From Symsagittifera roscoffensis (lineage: Eukaryota > Xenacoelomorpha > Acoela > Convolutidae), in the NCBI RefSeq assembly GCF_963678635.1, contig NC_087071.1, forward strand, positions 23,446,013 through 23,510,012: a stretch of 64,000 bases of DNA, in the 5' to 3' direction. The notes under the pieces are model-generated. The model did no database searches and was not told the origin of the DNA. It worked only from the letters and a program-made list of their open reading frames with translations. Both the position numbers and the translations under genes were made by a program. Each line of letters starts with the position of its first letter. Position 1 is the first letter of the stretch. Below are positions 12,262 to 22,665 of the stretch, piece after piece.

Positions 12262-12792
12262 TGGTTACATCAAACAAAAACACAACATCAGAAAACAAGC
12301 AATAATCAAACAAAACAAAACAAGTTCGGTTACAGCTAAGAAATTGGTTGATTAAAATATATGAAGTTACGGATACTAAAAAAAACATCAGTTTTAAGAA
12401 TTAAGAACGAGCTGGTATTAAAACTTTACAAACTATTTTACAGATAGTCCAAACATACAGCGTATATACAGAGTATATACAGATTCTCTTTCAAACAATG
12501 TTTGAAAAATTAAACTAAATTAAAACATATAGAACTAGCAAAAACGGAAACCACGCCACGTATTTGTACTTGTACATATTGGATTGCTTCTCAATTCACT
12601 CACTAAAATTCTTTCAATTTTTTCTTGAATCCTGTTTTCGATTTTTCTAAATTGCGCAAAATTATGGGCAGTGAATTCCATTTTTTAGAAGTCAAATGAA
12701 AAATTGATTTTTGTAGAGAAGCGGTTGAACAATGTTTGTCAAAAATATTTGTTTCGTTCTTTTGTTGAGCCTATAATTGGCAGTCGGTAGTC
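12262..12792. other. AT-rich DNA below the LINE RT
   Basis: No gene recognised. It probably includes the 3' untranslated part of the minus-strand LINE that ends its RT frame at 12793, but no clear tail or target duplication could be placed. Confidence 0.35.
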
Positions 12793-13698
12793 TCAATGTA
12801 TTTTGAAAAGCCTTCTTTTGTTTGTAAGATATTGGTATAAGTATGTTATACACTTTAACTCAATTCTTTTCTCGATTCCAATGAACGATTTGCTAATGCG
12901 AAGAAGGGAAGAAGATTTAAATTTCGATCTGAAATATGTTCTTTTTAACGCCCAGTTCAACTGTTTCTCTAGAGATAGCATCAAAGTAGCATTAATTTGT
13001 ATTACAAATATTGCTGAATAATCTAAATATGATAAAACAAGACAATGAAGCAAGGCAACTAATGATAATGTCGGCAGTTGTTGTCCAATTGTATCTATAG
13101 TTTTAATTCCTTGTGCCATTTTTTGGAGAATTGTTTTGATTTGAGCATGAAAAGATAAACTTGAATCAAGAATAAGGCCTAAATATTTGCATTCTGATTT
13201 TTTGGCTGAGTAATGCCCATTAATTACTATTGTATCAATATCTACATTTTTGCTATCATTTTGTTGACAAAATGTTATAAATTCCGATTTAGATGCATTC
13301 AGATTCAATTGGTTCTCTGCAAAAAACTCCGTTAGATTATTGAGTGATTTTTGCAATCGATTCAAATCATCCTCAGAAATTATAGAAGAGGAAAAAACCA
13401 TACAGTCGTCAGCATATTGAACTAAAGTACAACCTTCATATAATCGCTCTTGTATGTCATTAACATATAAATTGAACAACAACGGACCAAGTACCGTTCC
13501 TTGTGGGACACCTCGTTTGATTTCAATCCAATCTGAAAAGATTCCATTGACGTTTACTCTTTGAATACGTTTGTTTAGGAAGCTAGCAATTAAAGCATTT
13601 GCTCCAAAAGTATCGATTAAGTAAAACAACCTGTCAATACATCGGGTTTTGATAAGGCCAGTTATGTTGTTTACATATGAAACTAGTTTGGGGCACAA
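12793..13698 (-). mobile_element. jockey/CR1-like LINE reverse transcriptase, 5' truncated
   Basis: A 301-codon minus-strand frame. It starts at RT motif B (IKRGVPQGTVLGPLLFNLY), followed by motif C with the catalytic YADD (LVQYADDCMVF), then LNASKSEFITF and the thumb-side motif KYLGLILDSSLSFHAQI. Motif A and everything N-terminal, including the endonuclease, are missing. At 13699 it abuts a different, L1-like RT in the same orientation. The frame is intact over its length, which suggests a fairly young insertion, but the element cannot be autonomous. Confidence 0.85.
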
Positions 13699-15430
13699 TA
13701 ATCAGAAACCTTTAATTGCTTCTCTAGATTCAGTTGCTTGAACAAGGGGTTCGATAAAAACTATGATTTAAAATGCGGAAAGAGGGCAACCTTGTCTCAC
13801 ACCGCGATGAATTTTCAAGCTGGCTGATAAAAAACCATTTATCTCAATTACTGCTTTTGAATCTAAATAGGAAAATTCAATAGCTATAACTAGAAACTCA
13901 TCAAGGTTTGACTTTTTCAAAATTTTGATTGATTAGAAGTGATCTGTCAACTCTGTCAAATGTTTTAGAAAAGTCTAAATTTACTGCACATGAACCTCGG
14001 TAAGCCAATCGTTCTGGAGTAATCACTTTTTTCAACTTTCCTTTTGCTGTGTGCTTTTGTCTTGAGGGCATATACGCGTGCTGAGGGTTTTTTTACTTTG
14101 CAAAGTTCTTTTTTTACTTCTAATACTGATTACACGGGCAAAAACATTCGCGTCAGTATTCATGAGTCTAATCGGGCAAAAACTTTGTACTGCTATGGCA
14201 TTTTCAGATTTCGGGAGCAATTTGATTATTGCTTTATAAAACCTGTTTGGGAGTTTTACGCCATGAACAAAATGATTGAAAACATTAGCTAAAATTGAAC
14301 AAAACTCATCGGTGAAAGTCATGTATAGCCGAGATGTAAGGCCGTCTGGTCCAGGCGAGCTTTTCAAATTCAGTTTGTTTATAGTCTATTAATTTTCATC
14401 TTCTGTAAAGTGATTATAGCAATCAATCTCATTTCTTTTATCAGTTTTTTTTTGATAAAAACGTCATTAGTAATTGATCGGAGTCTGTTGTAAGTTTATA
14501 TTGAAAAAATACTTTCGAAATTGATTTAGAACACCTCATTCTTATGATAAACGTTCTGACCAACTTGAATTCGCTTGATTGAGTTAATTGTGTTCTTTGA
14601 GGTCCATTGAATATAAAATTTGGGCACAGTCTCAAAAGTATAGCTGAGAGTTTTCTCAATTTCATAAAAATCTCAAAAAGAATCATTTTCCTCTTGAAAA
14701 TGTTCCAACACCAAATGATATTTTTCAATCAAACTCGTATTTGGAACTTTTCCGCTGTGAATGCAATCTCTGAGAACATTTTCATGGTACTTCAATTTAT
14801 TGAGTTTTTTCTGATCTACACGCTTTTTGTTCTCTTGAATAAACTTCAGAAGTTGACGAAGATGATGTTTGAATTGATTCATTTTCATCAAATTTTTAGA
14901 TCCTCTCGAATTAAGCTGTCATTGTTTTTTAAAACGTTTTCATTTAATTTACAGTAACAAGGGCCGCGCGGATACAAGTTTGATGGTTTAACAGAAACGT
15001 GTAAGAGTAAATGATCACAGGTTGATATTTGAGTGCTTTGCATAGAGTCATACTCTTTTTCGAAAATCATGAAAACATGAGCTGAGCGCGCAAAAGATTA
15101 ATGTTGTTTGTCATAATGTGTCTAATCAAAATAATCATTCTTGAGTGCGAAATCAACAAAACCAAATAAATCAAGAATTTGTTCTTTGAGTTGGGTAAAT
15201 CGTTTGATACGTGCATCATTTAAATTAGGTATTGAAGAAATGTTTATATTGTTAAAACTCAGTGCAATAAAATCACCCGTCTTGATAGTTTTCGATTGAT
15301 TAGGTAAAAATCTGATGCTTAATTTCAGGGAATTCAAAGTTGCTTGGAAGGAATTTGGGTTCGCATAAACGTTGATAACAAACCAATCAAGTTTGACAAA
15401 ATTTAACATTTGAAAACCTGTACTTGAAGG
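13699..15430 (-). mobile_element. L1-like LINE, RT and endonuclease remains
   Basis: Minus-strand fragments in order: part of an APE-type endonuclease (WFVINVYANPNS at about 15400, degenerate GDF where GDFN is expected), a linker, then RT with SPGPDGLTSRLYMTF (about 14365), a PIRLMNTD block, motif A (LDFSKTFDRVDRSLLI, about 13970) and an L1-type RGVRQGCPLS block (about 13800). The sequence stops shortly after IEPLVQATES at the junction with the jockey/CR1-like RT. Multiple frameshifts make it inactive. Confidence 0.75.
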
Positions 15431-16133
15431 AAATTTTTTTGCAGGACTCGAATTTGATGACCATAACGTTTAAAAACCACCATAGTTATTCGCGCCCGGA
15501 ATGAAATTAAATTGAACTTTGTATTTATCCAATAAATTCAGATGTATATTTGTAGGATTTGATAATTTTGCTTCCTGAATGCACAAAAGGATACTGGACG
15601 ATTTTTTTAATACTGGAGTTTTTTTGATAAGTGAGTGTAATTTAGCTGGATTACCTATGCTAAAAATATTAACAGAAAAATTATCTGATTTTTCGCAGAT
15701 AAAAAATTTTGCTAAAATTTCTCTCCAACCAAGTCTTTTCCGTAATTTATAGATTTTATTTTAGGCTTTTTCTTCCGTGTTAAAATTGACCAAGAGGTTG
15801 GTGAAATTTCACGCTCTCTTTTTGTACGCATTCTTCCGTCAGAGGCACATTTCCATTTGTTATTTTCGATATTGAAATTGTCTTTTTTTCCTTTGCAGAG
15901 TAAGAAAATCTATGACAAGATTGTTGAGAAATTCATCCTTTTGTTTTTCTTTGCTTGGAGTGGCTGCACTGTTTATTCTAGATTCATTTACAAAAAATCT
16001 AGATGATGGTGATTCGACCTTCTTTCCTTCGACATTTTCGTTGCCCTTAGAATACTTATCGCTTGTTGTTTCGTCATCGTTTTTCTCGTCGCTGGCTTTA
16101 TTGAAGCTTGGTTTTTTTGGGGACTGATTACAG
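15351..16133 (-). repeat. LINE tandem duplication, unit 1
   Basis: First of two head-to-tail units of about 785 bp. The second runs 16134-16918 and the offset is about 783 bp. On the minus strand the unit carries a charged ORF1-like tail (SPKKPSFNKASDEKNDDETT) and the N-terminal part of the endonuclease. The catalytic-region Glu is kept here (LCIQEAKLS, near 15580). Confidence 0.85.
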
Positions 16134-16918
16134 GAATTTGGGTTCGCATAAACGTTGATAACAAACCAAACAAGTGTGACAAAATTTAACCTTTGAAAAC
16201 CTGTACTTGGAGGAAATCTTTTTGCAGGACTCAAGCTTGGTGACCATAACGTTAAAAACCACCATAATTATTTCAGCCCGATATAAAACTAAATGAAACT
16301 TTGTATTTATCCAGTAAACTCAGATATATATTTGTAAGATTTGATAATTTTGCTGCCTGAATGCACAAAAGAAAACTGGACGATTTTTTTATCACTTGAC
16401 ATTTTTTGATAAGTGAGTGTAATTTAGCTAAATTTTCTATGCTAAAAATGTTTAAAGAAAAATAATCTGGTTTTTCGCTCATAAAAAAAAGCTGAAACTT
16501 CTCTCCAACCATGTCTTTTACGTAATGTAATTTATAGATTTTGTATTAGGCTCTTTCTTCCGTCCGTGTTAAAACTGACCAAGAGGTTGGTGAAATTTCA
16601 CGCTCTCTTTTTGTACGCATTCTTCCGTCAGAGGCACATTTCCGTTTGCTATTTTCGATATTTAAATTGTCTTTTTTCTCTTAGCAGAGTAAGAAAATCT
16701 ACAACAACATTGTTGAGAGCCTCATCCTTTTGTTTTTCTTCGATTGGAGTTGCTGCACTGTTTGTTCTAGATTTATTTACAAAAACTCTAGATGGTGGTG
16801 ATTCGACCTTCTTTCCCTCGACATTTTCGCTGCCATTACAATACTTATCGCTTGTTGTTTCGTCATCGTTTTTCTCGTCGCTGGCTTTTTTGAAGCTTGG
16901 TTTTTTTGGGGAGTGATT
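16134..16918 (-). repeat. LINE tandem duplication, unit 2
   Basis: Second unit, same content as unit 1 with scattered substitutions. The endonuclease segment reads LCIQAAKLS (near 16365), so the Glu kept in unit 1 is Ala here. Homology to unit 1 ends near 16918. Confidence 0.85.
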
Positions 16919-16969
16919 ATTGGGATTGTTGGTTTTTTGGTTTCCTATGTTGCACCAAATGGGTAATCA

Positions 16970-17465
16970 GAAGGTCAAAAGTATCATAGTAACCGAGGTT
17001 ACAGTCAGGAGTCACTTCATCACGTATTCCCGTCAAAATCCTTGGAATTTCCTAGATATGGAAGTGATAATGATAAAATAAGATGACAAGTGTTTAAGTC
17101 CTTTTCAATTAAAATCGATACGGGTTACGTTTCTTCAATGAGAACACGCAACTCGACACGAGAAAATGACCTTTTTCTTGGCGTCCGGATATCTCGCACT
17201 TTTGAAATACATCTATTGAAGGTATGTGAAACGAGATTTCTACACCCTCACACATTTTAAACCCATCCATTCTCGATTTGTAAGACCAGTTCGTCAGCTT
17301 TTTCTCTTGTTCTTCGTTTTGTATTTTAACTTCTAAAATTGATCTTCCTGTATAAAAATACTGACCCGGTTCAGTTACGATACAGGTCTCACGTTGGAAA
17401 ATAAGGCTATGAATTATGTCTTTTCCGATAATTATAGCTATAATTTCGCCTCGATATCGTTGCAT
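16970..17465 (-). mobile_element. LINE ORF1-like region
   Basis: A minus-strand open frame (17465-17109, 118 codons, starting MQRYRGEIIAIIIGKD) followed after stops by IPRILTGIRDEVTPDCNLGYYD at about 17060-16985. The latter block recurs at 10.7 kb and 19.56 kb. Its position upstream of the endonuclease in the same orientation suggests the ORF1 product of the L1-like element. I see no diagnostic RNA-binding motif. Confidence 0.45.
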
Positions 17466-17570
17466 ACATAAGGCAAATTCGACAATTTGATTTTGGCTAG
17501 TTTAGAGCAAACGTTCTTGGGTCTATGAGACCTAGGAAAGCATCCCATTGAAAATACCGTCCTGTTAAGT

Positions 17571-17824
17571 ACCCGGGTCGAGATCCCGCTCAAAAACCGC
17601 TCAAGATTTGAGCGGTTTGAGCGGTTTTCCAGCAAGATTTGAGCGGTTTGAGCGGTTTGGGCGGTTTGGGCGGTTTTTTTGGAAAAACCGCTCAAACCGC
17701 TCAAATCTTGCTTAAAAAACCGCTCAAAAACCGCTCATTTCTTGCGGTGATTTTTGAACGGTTTTTCAAGCAAGATTTGAGCGGTTTTTGAGCGGTTTTT
17801 GAGCGGTCTTCCCGGGTCGAGGTC
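17571..17824. repeat. GAGCGGTTT array between CCCGGGTCGAG copies
   Basis: Dense forward and reverse copies of GAGCGGTTT / AAACCGCTC, with AAGATTTGAGCGGTTT as the longer recurring phrase. The two orientations can fold into long hairpins. The block is bracketed by direct copies of CCCGGGTCGAG (17572 and 17811). The apparent Thr-Ala-Gln and Asn-Arg-Ser repeats in overlapping frames are by-products. Confidence 0.85.
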
Positions 17825-17854
17825 CCAGGTTCAACGTTTCTCTTCTCTGCAAAA

Positions 17855-18062
17855 CTCCCCACCCCCCCCCCGCCCCAACTTACCCCCCCCCCCGCAAACG
17901 TACTCCCTCCCCCCAACGTACCCCCTCAACGTATCCAACATCCAACAAACCCCCCCACCAACGTACCCCCCCCCCCAACGTACCCCCCCATCAACGTACC
18001 CCCCAACCCACGACGTAACCCCCTCACGTTTAACCATCCCCCCACGAAACCCCCAACCACGT
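17855..18062. repeat. C-rich minisatellite (ACGTACCCCCC)
   Basis: Irregular tandem units of the form AACGTACCCCCC(C)CA with runs of up to ten C. Proline-rich and glycine-rich frames across it are artefacts of composition. A strong purine/pyrimidine asymmetry makes it a candidate for non-B DNA. Confidence 0.85.
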
Positions 18063-18187
18063 GCCCCCTCTCTCTCTATTTAGTATATCTTGACTTAGTA
18101 TAATCCTGACAGTATATTTGTTGTGCATGTCTAAAACATTGAACATATTCAGTAGAACAAATACAGCGAATATTAAGCTTCCAGCAA

Positions 18188-18260
18188 GTCCGCATAGACT
18201 AAAGGATAAGGCGTCTGACTTCGAATCATAAGATTGCGGGTTCGAATCCCTCTGTGGTCG
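18188..18260 (+). tRNA. tRNA-Arg(TCG)-like, probably pseudogene or SINE head
   Basis: Closely follows eukaryotic tRNA-Arg(TCG): D-arm region AAAGGATAAGGCGTCTGAC, anticodon loop CTTCGAA, T loop TTCGAAT, and a TTTTT terminator just downstream. There is one mismatch each in the acceptor stem (position 2), the anticodon stem and the T stem, so it is probably not functional. It sits between two GAGCGGTTT arrays. Confidence 0.6.
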
Positions 18261-18274
18261 ACTTTTTATTATTA

Positions 18275-18470
18275 AATCTTGCGCCGTTTTTGAGCGGTTT
18301 TTTTAGATAAACCGCTCAAAACCGTTCAAATCTTGCGCGGTTTTTGAGCGGTTTTTTTAGATAAACCGTTCAAAAACCTCTCAAACCGCTCATTTTGAAG
18401 CAAGATTTTGAGCGTAATTGTCTAAAAAAACCGCTCAAACCGCTCAAATCTTGCTTCAAATTAGGTGAAA
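18275..18470. repeat. second GAGCGGTTT array
   Basis: Same motif as 17571-17824, here in units with TTTTTTTAGATAAACCG spacers and AAATCTTGC phrases in both orientations. Together the two arrays flank the C-rich minisatellite and the tRNA-Arg-like sequence. Confidence 0.8.
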
Positions 18471-19500
18471 AATCTCGACTCGGGTAGAATTATTTCTTCG
18501 CGTTTGATGCTGGTTATAAATTGTTCTGCTTCGGGGGGAGCAATAACTGTCAGTGCATGAAGTTTGCGGTGATCTTTTGTCACAGTTTTTGTTTTTGAGA
18601 TTGTCATCTTCTGTTGCATTGTTGTGGGGAATTATTTCAGTATATCGGAAGCACAAGTTCGATATGCCTGCGCCAGATTTTCAGCTGACTTGACAATTTT
18701 TTTCGAGAATGGGGGGGATGATTTATATTATTTGGATTTGTTTTGTTTCTTCCGTCGATTTGTTAGCTGTTAGCGCATTTCTGAATTTTGTCTCCGTTTC
18801 AATCAGCACTTCATGAAAAAATGGTATCTGAGATTCCGTCAGTCGTTTTTTTTCTTTCAAAATGTAGAAATCAGAAGGCAAAAATCATCAACAATGAATT
18901 TTTTCTTTTTCCTCCCAAAAAGACAAAAAATCGAATTCCAAAAGATGATGCATATTTGAGGCATGTTTTATTACAATAAAATTCGCAATAAATCGATTGT
19001 ATTTTCTTTTTTCAAGAGATAATGTTTTTGAGAAGGAAAGAATGGCTGGCTGATTTTCTCTCATAATTTCCATCCAAATTGACATTGTATCGTTAAAACT
19101 TAGTTCAATTGGACTGGTTTAAGATTTAAAAGTCCTTGTATTTCAATTTTTTTCTATTTGTAAATTTTTTTTTAAGGTTCCATGATTTTAATCGTAAAAT
19201 CAGTGGATGGGATGTAAGATTTTGTTGCGGGGCTTTAATGGGAAATCCCCATTTTCTCTATCAGACATCTACTGATACTGTTCTTGCTAACCATGGCTGC
19301 CTATTCAATAAATAGTTTGCTTGTAGACTTCTGCAATGCTCAAAATGTGCGAAACGTTTTTATTGACTTGATACACCAATTTTACATGGTAATAAACCAG
19401 GCTACATTTATCTGATTTTAGTTAGAACGCTGGAACTGCGGGGTAGCCGTATTGAAGAAATGTAGCCGTATATAGTTTAAGTTTAATCACATCAACTCTC
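18471..19500. other. unassigned, possible LINE remains
   Basis: No gene recognised. It lies immediately upstream, in the plus orientation, of a LINE ORF1-like fragment and may be its decayed 5' part. Confidence 0.3.
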
Positions 19501-19640
19501 ATCATCTCTTTTCTTTTCATTATCACTTCCATATCTAGAAAATTCAGAGAATTTTTACTGGAATATGCGATGAAAGGACTCCTGACTGAAACCTCGGTTA
19601 CTATGATACTTTTGACCTGATTACATTTTAAAAAGAGTAA
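19500..19640 (+). mobile_element. LINE ORF1-like fragment, plus strand
   Basis: Inverted copy of 16970-17085: both contain CTGACTGAAACCTCGGTTAC-type sequence encoding GYYDTFDL. A frame break lies inside it. Confidence 0.55.
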
Positions 19641-19844
19641 AGGTTAAGATGATGATGGCGGTCTTTTTAAACAGCTAGGTTGTGAGCTTCAAGTCGCAGC
19701 TACCTCCAGTACTGGGTTTAAAAGCGTTTTTTTATTAATTATGTTAATAAACCGAGGAACTCAGGGTATTTAAAAAAAAAACCGAGAATCTCCCTCGCAT
19801 ACTTTTCGGTTTATTCTGTGTAAATGTTAAGCTACTCAGCCTGG

Positions 19845-20699
19845 TTGGCTTGATTCCCAACCATGGCATACTTCGTACTGACCCACTCTCTACACTGTCC
19901 CAAAGGTGGATGCACTCACCAAGACATAATGAAATTCGCAATACCTTTGCGACACTCCTGGACGAAGTATGCCATGATGTTGAAATAGAGCCGAAACTTC
20001 AATTGTTGGAATTCGAAAGCTTTCACAACAAAACAACCACTACTGAAGATGACGCTCGACTTGACATCAAGGCAAGTGGACTCTGGGGAGGCCGATTCAG
20101 CCTAACCTTTTTCGGCTCTTTTTCCTTTTCCCCCACCTGCAAAATTTTACAAGTGAAACTTTGTTCACTTTATCCGAATATTACAAAAATTGGCATGCGA
20201 ACTAATTAGGCCATGACAAACATTTTTGGTCTTCATAATTAACCTTGTAAAACCCCTCGTTACACCATAAAATTGACGCTTATGTGAGGTGGGGGGAAAA
20301 GGAAAAAGAGCCCCTTTTTCGATGTAAAAATTTTCAACCCCCATGCTAAATCCTGCCCTAAAACTATATCTGACGCCTACAAATATCATGAGAGTGTCAA
20401 AACATTCAAATACCAACAAAGAATTCTGGATGTGCTAACACAGCAGCTTCGTTCCACTAATTTTTGCGTGTACCGGAGGAGCAGCACCAGGCTCAACAAA
20501 AACCGTCCAGAAACTAGCAGAGAAACTAAGCGAAAAACGGAACGAATCATACTCGGACACAATAAACTTTATAAGAGCAAAAACAAGTTTTGCACTTCTG
20601 AGGAGTGCAATCTTCTGCCTTAATGGGTGCAAAAATCTTAAAAATACATCCAACATAGACAATTCTATCTGTGCTATAAACGAGGAGGGTAGATTTTAA
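19845..20699 (+). pseudogene. decayed retroelement-type ORF with nuclease-like C-terminal region
   Basis: Fragments in three frames match a protein type I know from marine-invertebrate retroelement ORFs: CPKGG, SPRHNEIRNTFATLLDEVCHD, EPKLQLLEFESF, then ARLDIKASGLWGGRF, FFDVKIFNPHAK, KYQQRILDVL, and in another frame FVPLIFACTGGAAPGSTK, KLAEKLSEKRNESYSDTINF, FALLRSAIFCLNGC, with TAA at 20697. The spaced acidic residues (ARLD, FFDV) look like a PD-(D/E)XK-type core, which is inference. A 199-bp MITE at 20114-20312 splits the FFDV motif, and there are frameshifts near 19900 and 20445. I cannot say which retroelement class it came from. Confidence 0.6.
20114..20312. mobile_element. 199-bp MITE with perfect 8-bp target duplication
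   Basis: Terminal inverted repeats of about 25 bp (left begins GGCTCTTTTTCCTTTTCCCC, right ends in its complement GAAAAAGAGCC). Flanked by perfect 8-bp duplications CCTTTTTC at 20106-20113 and 20313-20320. An 8-bp duplication points to a hAT-type transposase. The insertion interrupts the retroelement-type ORF at 19845-20699. Confidence 0.9.
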
Positions 20700-21290
20700 T
20701 TGACAATTCTCTTGATGCATTAAAATCGACATGATTTATTCATAAAATTGTGCCGATGTGTTTATATAGTGTTGGTACGGCCCTATCCAACCTGTGCACG
20801 TACCGTCGCATGACGGAAGGGCCCATTTTAATCTGATTCTCTTTACTTTTTCACGTTTTACTTTACCTTTCTCTAATATGTAAAATTCCAATGTTTTTTT
20901 TGACTGAGTGAAATAATGAAAGACTAGTGAAACAATTTAGTTTACCATAATAATTTTTGACCTTGTTACTTACAGTTTAGCTTAAGAAAAGAAAAAAGTC
21001 ATCAAGGTTTGAGGGGTCATAGTGTCATCCGCCTCCTCAAGGTGCGACCGGCTACGGCGAAACAGATGACATCCCCCTCCTCCACGGTTGGTCCTGCACT
21101 GAGTAGGACCGGGGGTTAAAAAAAAGTTCCGAATCTATGCGACTCCAAGGTTTCTTGGGTGGTTTTTCGTCGATCATGCAATTAAGAAAATAAATTCTAA
21201 AAAAGAAAAAACCTAAATGCAAATCGAACTGTTGTAGCTCCTCCTCGTATCTGTATGAAATATTGTGGCATTTTTGTGAAGTTGATCATT
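20700..21290. other. intergenic, upstream of IFT20
   Basis: No gene recognised. Contains two GC-richer islands (about 20780-20825 and 21020-21115). One has CCTCCTCAAGGTGCGACC and CTGAGTAGGACCGGGGG. They may belong to the 3' part of the preceding retroelement relic or to the IFT20 promoter. A TATA-type promoter could not be placed. Confidence 0.35.
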
Positions 21291-21295
21291 TATAG
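21286..21295 (+). promoter_or_regulatory. splice acceptor just upstream of IFT20 ATG
   Basis: A TTTATAG acceptor ends at 21295, leaving only AAGTA before the ATG at 21301. It is either the acceptor of a 5'-UTR intron or a spliced-leader acceptor. The VWA3-type gene has the same arrangement. Confidence 0.5.
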
Positions 21296-21300
21296 AAGTA

Positions 21301-21684
21301 ATGGAAGCATACGGACTTTACTTCGATGACAACAATAAATTACGAGCACTTGATCCTGAAGTTCAAAAAGATTCTCACGCCTTGAGCGATGGGTGCAAGG
21401 AATTTTTGGGAAAGTTTGGAGATTTTAATGAAGTTGTTTCTGAATGGATAACATCTGTGAGTAAACTAGCCCATGAAATCGAGACGACAAAAACCAAAGC
21501 AGTTGGCCAGCAAAATTTATTGAAGTCAATGGGAAAGGAACGAGAAGTGAAGCGCCAACAGTTACTGGACATGATTCAAGAAAAAAAGAAACAGAAAAGT
21601 CGCTTGGACGAGGAGTTAGATGCTTTGAAAAAAGAAGAGCAAGTTCAAGATTCGTTTATCAAGCGATTCAAAGACCAGCAATAA
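21301..21684 (+). CDS. IFT20: intraflagellar transport protein 20
   Basis: A 127-residue protein that follows IFT20 along its length (the human protein is 132 residues). It has an N-terminal LYFDDNNKLRALDPEV block, a central KAVGQQNLLKSMGKERE block, and a charged C-terminal heptad-like stretch from about residue 60 to 125 that should form the coiled coil. In known biology IFT20 is a small IFT-B subunit that also sits at the Golgi and helps move membrane proteins to the cilium. The frame is a single exon in a region where the other host gene has 24, so introns were lost or it arose as a retrocopy. The intact frame argues for function. The start is chosen at the first ATG after a splice acceptor. 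A poly(A) signal AATAAA lies at 21899-21904. Confidence 0.95.
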   Translation: MEAYGLYFDDNNKLRALDPEVQKDSHALSDGCKEFLGKFGDFNEVVSEWITSVSKLAHEIETTKTKAVGQQNLLKSMGKEREVKRQQLLDMIQEKKKQKSRLDEELDALKKEEQVQDSFIKRFKDQQ

Positions 21685-21898
21685 CGAAAATGGCGATCGT
21701 ATTATTTGTTGCTGTTCCTAGGGCTTCTAATAGTATTTATGAACGTACAATGAAGTCATAATAGTAGTCATTTGAATTTAATCAGATAAATATGGAGTTT
21801 TTGTATAGTCGTTATATATCGGAAACAGTGATAACAGGGATAGTTCTTTCCTTTTTTTGACTAAAATATTTTTACTAGCTGTTTTGCAAAACTTTTTT

Positions 21899-21904
21899 AA
21901 TAAA
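21899..21904 (+). terminator. IFT20: candidate poly(A) signal of IFT20
   Basis: AATAAA about 215 bp after the IFT20 stop codon, on the coding strand. No experimental support, but it is the first canonical hexamer downstream. Confidence 0.5.
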
Positions 21905-21928
21905 TGGTCGGATTCGGAGATAGATTGT

Positions 21929-21930
<2 letters not shown>

Positions 21931-21969
<39 letters not shown>
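21931..21969. repeat. (GA)n microsatellite
   Basis: About 19 GA dinucleotides, slightly interrupted at the right end by GACA units. Confidence 0.95.
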
Positions 21970-21974
<5 letters not shown>

Positions 21975-22109
21975 CAGACAGAAAACTTTCACATAAGAAA
22001 AAACAAAAACGTTGAGCAATGCTGACTAAATATTTGCGGGTCCATGTAATTAATCTCCCTTCCAAAAAAGACTGAATGAATTAACTATATTCATTTCACG
22101 CCAATTCTT

Positions 22110-22665
22110 TTATTCACACTAGCGAACTTTAGTGAGCGTTAGTGTGATACTACGACTATTCTTTTTTCTTACCTAAGTCGCAAATTTTGGTGCCACTTTT
22201 GGGGCACCTTTAAGGCTTTTTGATAGCAAGTGCTTTGACATTCGAATACTAATAAGTTAACACAGTTGATACATTTCAAATTCATTAAATGAACCGAAAA
22301 AGCTATTTGTTTCAAACAACATGACAGTAACAAAAACTCGATTTCAGAAATTTTCTAACTCAATATATTTCACAATTTATGAAATGCATAATTTATATAA
22401 AATAAGGTTTTATGCTTTCGAATTTATTTCATGCAAAATTAGTGTGGATGCCGTCAGTTTGTTATATTCCAAACTATTACTTGCAAAATTGTGTCGATTT
22501 ACATTTGGCGCTGCTTTGCTACTTTTGCTGCATAGCATTGGCAGTTTGTTAGCATATGTAGCTGTTTTACTTGTGAGTAGTGTTTGCGGGTTGTTAAGAG
22601 TTTGTTGCCGGGTGTTAGATTCAAATTCTCGCGGTCGCAGGTTCGAGGCCCATACATAGCAAAGT
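22110..22665 (+). repeat. dispersed repeat ending in tRNA-like sequence, copy 1
   Basis: A 550-bp repeat also present at 56940-57290 (truncated) and 62610-63119. Shared landmarks are ACTACGACT, GTCGCAAATTTTGGTGCCAC, AAGTTAACACAGTTGATAC and TGTTATATTCCAAACTA. Its right end at about 22580-22660 is a degenerate tRNA-like segment with a B box (GGTTCGAGGCC, about 22639). The A box is poor. The tRNA-like part lies at the 3' end of the conserved block. Confidence 0.75.

Noticed and set aside
17701-18083. Proline-rich and glycine-rich ORFs
   Set aside because: They are translations of a C-rich minisatellite.
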